From contig JAFXIS010000062.1 of NCBI GenBank assembly GCA_017532885.1, positions 1-8,180 of the forward strand: a stretch of DNA of 8,180 nt. Reading direction: 5' to 3'. The position numbers were made by a program, and so were the translations under genes. Shown here piece after piece: positions 7,103 to 8,180 of this stretch. A model generated the notes under the pieces. The model saw only the letters and a list, made by a program, of their open reading frames with translations, made no database searches and was not told the origin of the DNA. Source of the DNA: Alistipes sp. GTDB taxonomy: Bacteria > Bacteroidota > Bacteroidia > Bacteroidales > Rikenellaceae. The stretch's first letter is position 1. Every line of letters begins with the position of its first letter.

Positions 7103-7135
7103 TTTTTCGATAAAAATTTAATGTTTTTCGATAAA
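7103..7135. repeat. Two 12-bp direct repeats directly upstream of the DUF2975 promoter
   Basis: TTTTTCGATAAA occurs at 7103-7114 and 7124-7135 on the plus strand, 21 bp from start to start (two helical turns). The nearer copy ends 2 bp from the -33 box. An inverted partial match, TTTTATCG, lies at 7043-7050, downstream of the predicted start. The placement resembles an activator or operator site; the binding protein is unknown. Confidence 0.6.
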
Positions 7136-7150
7136 TTATCCATGCTCCAC

Positions 7151-7189
7151 AAAAAAAACGATGCCATCCGAGGTTTGGACAGCATCGTT
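7151..7189 (-). terminator. Rho-independent terminator after the zinc-ribbon gene
   Basis: AACGATGC (7157-7164) pairs with GCATCGTT (7182-7189), with a short inner TCC/GGA pairing. On the minus strand the stem runs into eight Ts (7151-7158). It starts 20 nt after the stop codon at 7209. Confidence 0.9.
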
Positions 7190-7208
7190 AAGATTTAGCT
7201 GAGCGCCG

Positions 7209-7574
7209 TTAAATATCAAATGAGGCACACAAAGCTACGACAACACAAAAAACCACCCAGCATAGCACAAGCACCTGCTGAACAATACCCACAATCGAGA
7301 TAACCTGCGCCACGGTCAATAGACCCGTATCGCCATACGCCGCAGGATTAGCACGCACAACCTTCTTTGCTGACTGCGCAATCGAAAGTCCCACAATCGA
7401 GAGAACAAGCCCCACAAAAGGCAACACCATACCCAGAATACTGCACACCAACGCACCGACCACATTTGGCAACGGCAACACCTCTTGCTTTGCCCTCACG
7501 CCCGTAGGCTCACCGCAATGCGGACACGCCACAACATGAGCATCAATCTCTTTTCCACACTTTGAGCAATACAT
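7209..7574 (-). CDS. Zinc-ribbon DUF4190-type small membrane protein
   Basis: A 121-residue protein of unknown function. The N-terminus is a zinc ribbon with paired cysteines: C3-x2-C6 in YCSKCGKEI and C17-x2-C20 in ACPHCGEP. After a linker come two long hydrophobic regions (about 37-66 and 84-117), the first a glycine-rich helical pair with LGMVLPFVGLVLSIVGLSIA. This arrangement matches the many zinc-ribbon plus DUF4190 proteins found in Bacteroidota and Firmicutes. The start ATG (7572-7574) puts the ribbon right at the N-terminus, as expected. It is transcribed alone, divergent from the tRNA-Cys gene, with its own terminator. Confidence 0.85.
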   Translation of the reverse strand: MYCSKCGKEIDAHVVACPHCGEPTGVRAKQEVLPLPNVVGALVCSILGMVLPFVGLVLSIVGLSIAQSAKKVVRANPAAYGDTGLLTVAQVISIVGIVQQVLVLCWVVFCVVVALCASFDI

Positions 7575-7590
7575 AGCTATATAAGTTTAC

Positions 7591-7655
7591 TATTATTAGA
7601 CCATTATATTATTAGACACCGAAGATAGCCATAATGCTACAACTTTTAGCCATAA
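7591..7655. repeat. Two pairs of short direct repeats upstream of the zinc-ribbon gene
   Basis: TATTATTAGAC occurs at 7591-7601 and 7607-7617 (16-bp period). TAGCCATAA occurs at 7626-7634 and 7647-7655 (21-bp period). The second pair overlaps the promoter-like site of the zinc-ribbon gene and the first lies in its leader. They could be regulator sites or chance in AT-rich DNA. Confidence 0.45.
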
Positions 7656-7685
7656 ATTTATGATTTTTCAACAAAAGCGATGAAA
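7653..7685 (-). promoter_or_regulatory. Weak candidate promoter of the zinc-ribbon gene
   Basis: On the minus strand TAAATTTA (7653-7660) matches 7 of 8 of TAnnTTTG. TTTC (7682-7685) matches 3 of 4 of the -33 box, with a 21-bp spacer. Implied leader about 70 nt. No better site exists between the gene and the divergent tRNA promoter. Confidence 0.3.
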
Positions 7686-7698
7686 TTAGCCCGTTTTT

Positions 7699-7729
7699 TT
7701 TGCGTATTTACAATTTGTTTGTATATTTG
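7699..7729 (+). promoter_or_regulatory. tRNA-Cys promoter (TTTG, 19 bp, TATATTTG)
   Basis: TTTG at 7699-7702, a 19-bp spacer and TATATTTG at 7722-7729 match the Bacteroidota promoter consensus exactly. Transcription should begin near 7736, about 5 nt before the mature tRNA. Confidence 0.9.
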
Positions 7730-7740
7730 CACTCCGAAAT

Positions 7741-7812
7741 GGTCCGATGGATGAGTGGTTTAGTCACCGGTCTGCAAAACCGTCTACAGCGGTTCGAATC
7801 CGCTTCGGACCT
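7741..7812 (+). tRNA. tRNA-Cys (anticodon GCA)
   Basis: The cloverleaf was folded by hand. The acceptor GGTCCGA (7741-7747) pairs fully with TCGGACC (7805-7811). The D-stem has three pairs (7750-7752 with 7763-7765). The anticodon loop CTGCAAA (7772-7778) has GCA at 7774-7776, on a stem 7767-7771/7779-7783 whose outermost pair is a C/T mismatch. The T-arm AGCGG/CCGCT (7788-7792/7800-7804) encloses TTCGAAT. The discriminator is U73 (7812), a known identity element of tRNA-Cys. CCA is not encoded. The 3' part, from the first T-loop base onward, is duplicated at 8040-8062, so it may be the target of a site-specific integrase. Confidence 0.95.
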
Positions 7813-7815
7813 CAC
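7793..7815 (+). repeat. Putative att site, copy 1 (3' end of tRNA-Cys)
   Basis: A 23-bp sequence from the T-loop (TTCGAATCC...) through the discriminator and three further bases (...GGACCTCAC). It is identical to 8040-8062; the flanking bases differ on both sides, so the repeat is exactly 23 bp. Integration that rebuilds the tRNA 3' end from the element's own copy is the usual mode of tRNA-targeting tyrosine recombinases. Confidence 0.75.
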
Positions 7816-7830
7816 GAATAGTAATATTCG
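7815..7830 (+). other. Short hairpin directly after tRNA-Cys
   Basis: CGAATA (7815-7820) and TATTCG (7825-7830) form a perfect 6-bp stem with a GTAA loop, three bases after the tRNA discriminator and just before the terminator. It could help tRNA 3' processing or be a recombinase or accessory-protein site. Confidence 0.5.
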
Positions 7831-7832
7831 AG

Positions 7833-7861
7833 AAACCTCTACTCTTGTAGAGGTTTTTTTG
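7833..7861 (+). terminator. Rho-independent terminator of the tRNA-Cys transcript
   Basis: AAACCTCTAC (7833-7842) and GTAGAGGTTT (7847-7856) form a perfect 10-bp stem with a TCTT loop. Seven Ts follow within 7854-7860. Confidence 0.92.
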
Positions 7862-7866
7862 TTTTA

Positions 7867-7899
7867 TCGGCCGTCTGCGAATAAACTCGCAACGACCGA
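7867..7899. repeat. Imperfect inverted repeat in the inter-att region
   Basis: TCGGCCGTCTGCGA (7867-7880) pairs with TCGCAACGACCGA (7887-7899) around an ATAAAC loop, with one mismatch and one bulged base. No T-run follows on either strand, so it is not an ordinary terminator. Confidence 0.55.
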
Positions 7900-7974
7900 C
7901 ATAACAAAAAACTCCTGCGAAGTCCTCGAATATAATAACCATGATGCGCATTACTCACCTTGGGAAAAAGGGTT

Positions 7975-8022
7975 GCGGGGATAAAAATATATTTATTCGC
8001 TTCGCTGAAAAGGTATCCCCGC
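7975..8022. repeat. 9-bp perfect inverted repeat with 30-nt loop, adjacent to att copy 2
   Basis: GCGGGGATA (7975-7983) and TATCCCCGC (8014-8022) are perfect inverted copies. The GC-rich arms enclose an AT-rich loop. An 8-bp palindrome CGAGCTCG (8022-8029) overlaps the right arm, and the second att copy begins 18 bp further on. Possibly a recombination-related structure or a binding site. Confidence 0.6.
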
Positions 8023-8039
8023 GAGCTCGTTTCACGACC

Positions 8040-8062
8040 TTCGAATCCGCTTCGGACCTCAC
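8040..8062 (+). repeat. Putative att site, copy 2 (displaced tRNA-Cys 3' end)
   Basis: Exact 23-bp duplicate of 7793-7815. The preceding bases (TTTCACGACC) cannot pair to form a T-stem, so this is not a second tRNA gene but only the 3' fragment that integration would leave at the far end of an element. Confidence 0.78.
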
Positions 8063-8063
8063 C

Positions 8064-8098
8064 AAAACAGCGTTAGAAACACTTCTGACGCTGTTTTT
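8064..8098 (+). terminator. Strong terminator-like hairpin just after att copy 2
   Basis: A 14- to 15-bp stem: the arm AAACAGCGTTAGAA (8065-8078) pairs with TTCTGACGCTGTTT (8083-8096), with one T-G wobble and an ACAC loop, ending in a run of five Ts (8094-8098). It sits relative to att copy 2 much as the 7833-7861 terminator sits relative to copy 1, so one of the two is probably the original tRNA-Cys terminator. Confidence 0.85.
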
Positions 8099-8105
8099 CT
8101 TTTGT

Positions 8106-8127
8106 TTTGTACGGCATTTGTACGGCA
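8106..8127 (+). repeat. Perfect tandem 11-bp repeat TTTGTACGGCA x2 (possible integrase arm-type sites)
   Basis: TTTGTACGGCA at 8106-8116 is repeated without gap at 8117-8127. The 11-bp period is about one helical turn. It lies 44 bp beyond att copy 2, where arm-type binding sites of a tyrosine recombinase might be expected. The function is inferred from position only. Confidence 0.6.
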
Positions 8128-8180
8128 ACGGTCATATAGATGTAATATCACAAATAAATGTAACTATATTATCTCTAATA
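8128..8180. other. AT-rich end of window, no gene seen
   Basis: The last 53 bp are AT-rich with ATGTAA at 8140-8145 and 8158-8163. They may lead into a gene outside the window. No supported feature was found. Confidence 0.4.

Larger units (their letters stand above)
7793..8062. mobile_element. Gene-less integrated element remnant between two tRNA-Cys att copies (putative)
   Basis: The two exact 23-bp copies of the tRNA-Cys 3' end lie 247 bp apart. The DNA between them (7816-8039) has no convincing gene. It holds a terminator (7833-7861), hairpins (7815-7830, 7867-7899, 7975-8022) and five CGAATA/TATTCG hexamers. It may be a decayed or internally deleted element, one end of a tandem integration continuing to the right, or a very small mobilisable element relying on an integrase elsewhere. 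No integrase gene is visible in the window. Confidence 0.5.

Noticed and set aside
7700..7984. 94-codon plus-strand frame across the tRNA gene
   Set aside because: It overlaps the tRNA promoter, the whole tRNA-Cys and its terminator, so it is a chance frame.
7815..8000. CRISPR-like array from the recurring CGAATA hexamers
   Set aside because: The repeats are only 6-9 bp, irregularly spaced and in both orientations, unlike CRISPR repeats.
7941..8180. Reading frame open from ATG 7941 to the window end (80 codons, plus strand)
   Set aside because: It runs through an inverted repeat, the tRNA-derived att copy, a strong terminator hairpin and the tandem 11-bp repeat. The translation shows no domain, has no ribosome site, and its middle is simply the tRNA fragment read as protein.

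Overview
The window looks like a chromosomal segment of a Bacteroidales bacterium, possibly Rikenellaceae/Alistipes-like (the family guess is weak). The evidence is the Bacteroidota-type promoters (TTTG, 19 bp, TAnnTTTG) before the tRNA gene and before the DUF2975 operon, the near absence of purine-rich Shine-Dalgarno sites, an ExbB with a signal peptide and an Ala/Glu-rich N-terminal extension, a DprA of the form common in this phylum, and a tRNA-Cys gene with no encoded CCA. All protein genes read on the minus strand. The only plus-strand gene is the tRNA.

Layout from the right end in transcription order: a small zinc-ribbon/DUF4190 membrane protein (7209-7574) with a strong terminator; a two-gene module of a DUF2975 membrane protein and a small XRE/HTH_26 regulator (6927-6021) with a canonical promoter and a strong terminator; a Na/Pi-cotransporter-family membrane protein with a PhoU-like tail (5729-4005) ending at a hairpin terminator; a probable operon dprA-tatD-ansA (3826-831), in which dprA and tatD share a TAATG stop/start and tatD and ansA are 21 bp apart; and the N-terminal half of exbB (527-1), which leaves the window at the left edge. 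The operon combines housekeeping roles: DNA uptake/recombination, a TatD nuclease-like hydrolase, and asparagine catabolism. ExbB would power TonB-dependent outer-membrane transport.

The right end (7741-8180) is the most unusual part. A tRNA-Cys(GCA) gene with a textbook promoter and terminator is followed 247 bp later by an exact 23-bp copy of its 3' end (T-loop to discriminator plus three bases). This is the signature of tyrosine-recombinase integration into a tRNA gene. The stretch between the copies has no convincing gene but holds several inverted repeats and a cluster of CGAATA hexamers. Beyond the second copy lie another strong terminator and a perfect tandem 11-bp repeat (TTTGTACGGCA x2) resembling integrase arm-type sites. 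I read this as the edge of an integrated element, or a gene-less remnant next to a second element continuing past the window.

No complete novel multi-gene system is visible. The best leads are the tRNA-Cys att duplication with its repeats, and the DUF2975/XRE module, whose promoter carries two 12-bp direct repeats spaced two helical turns apart directly against the -33 element.
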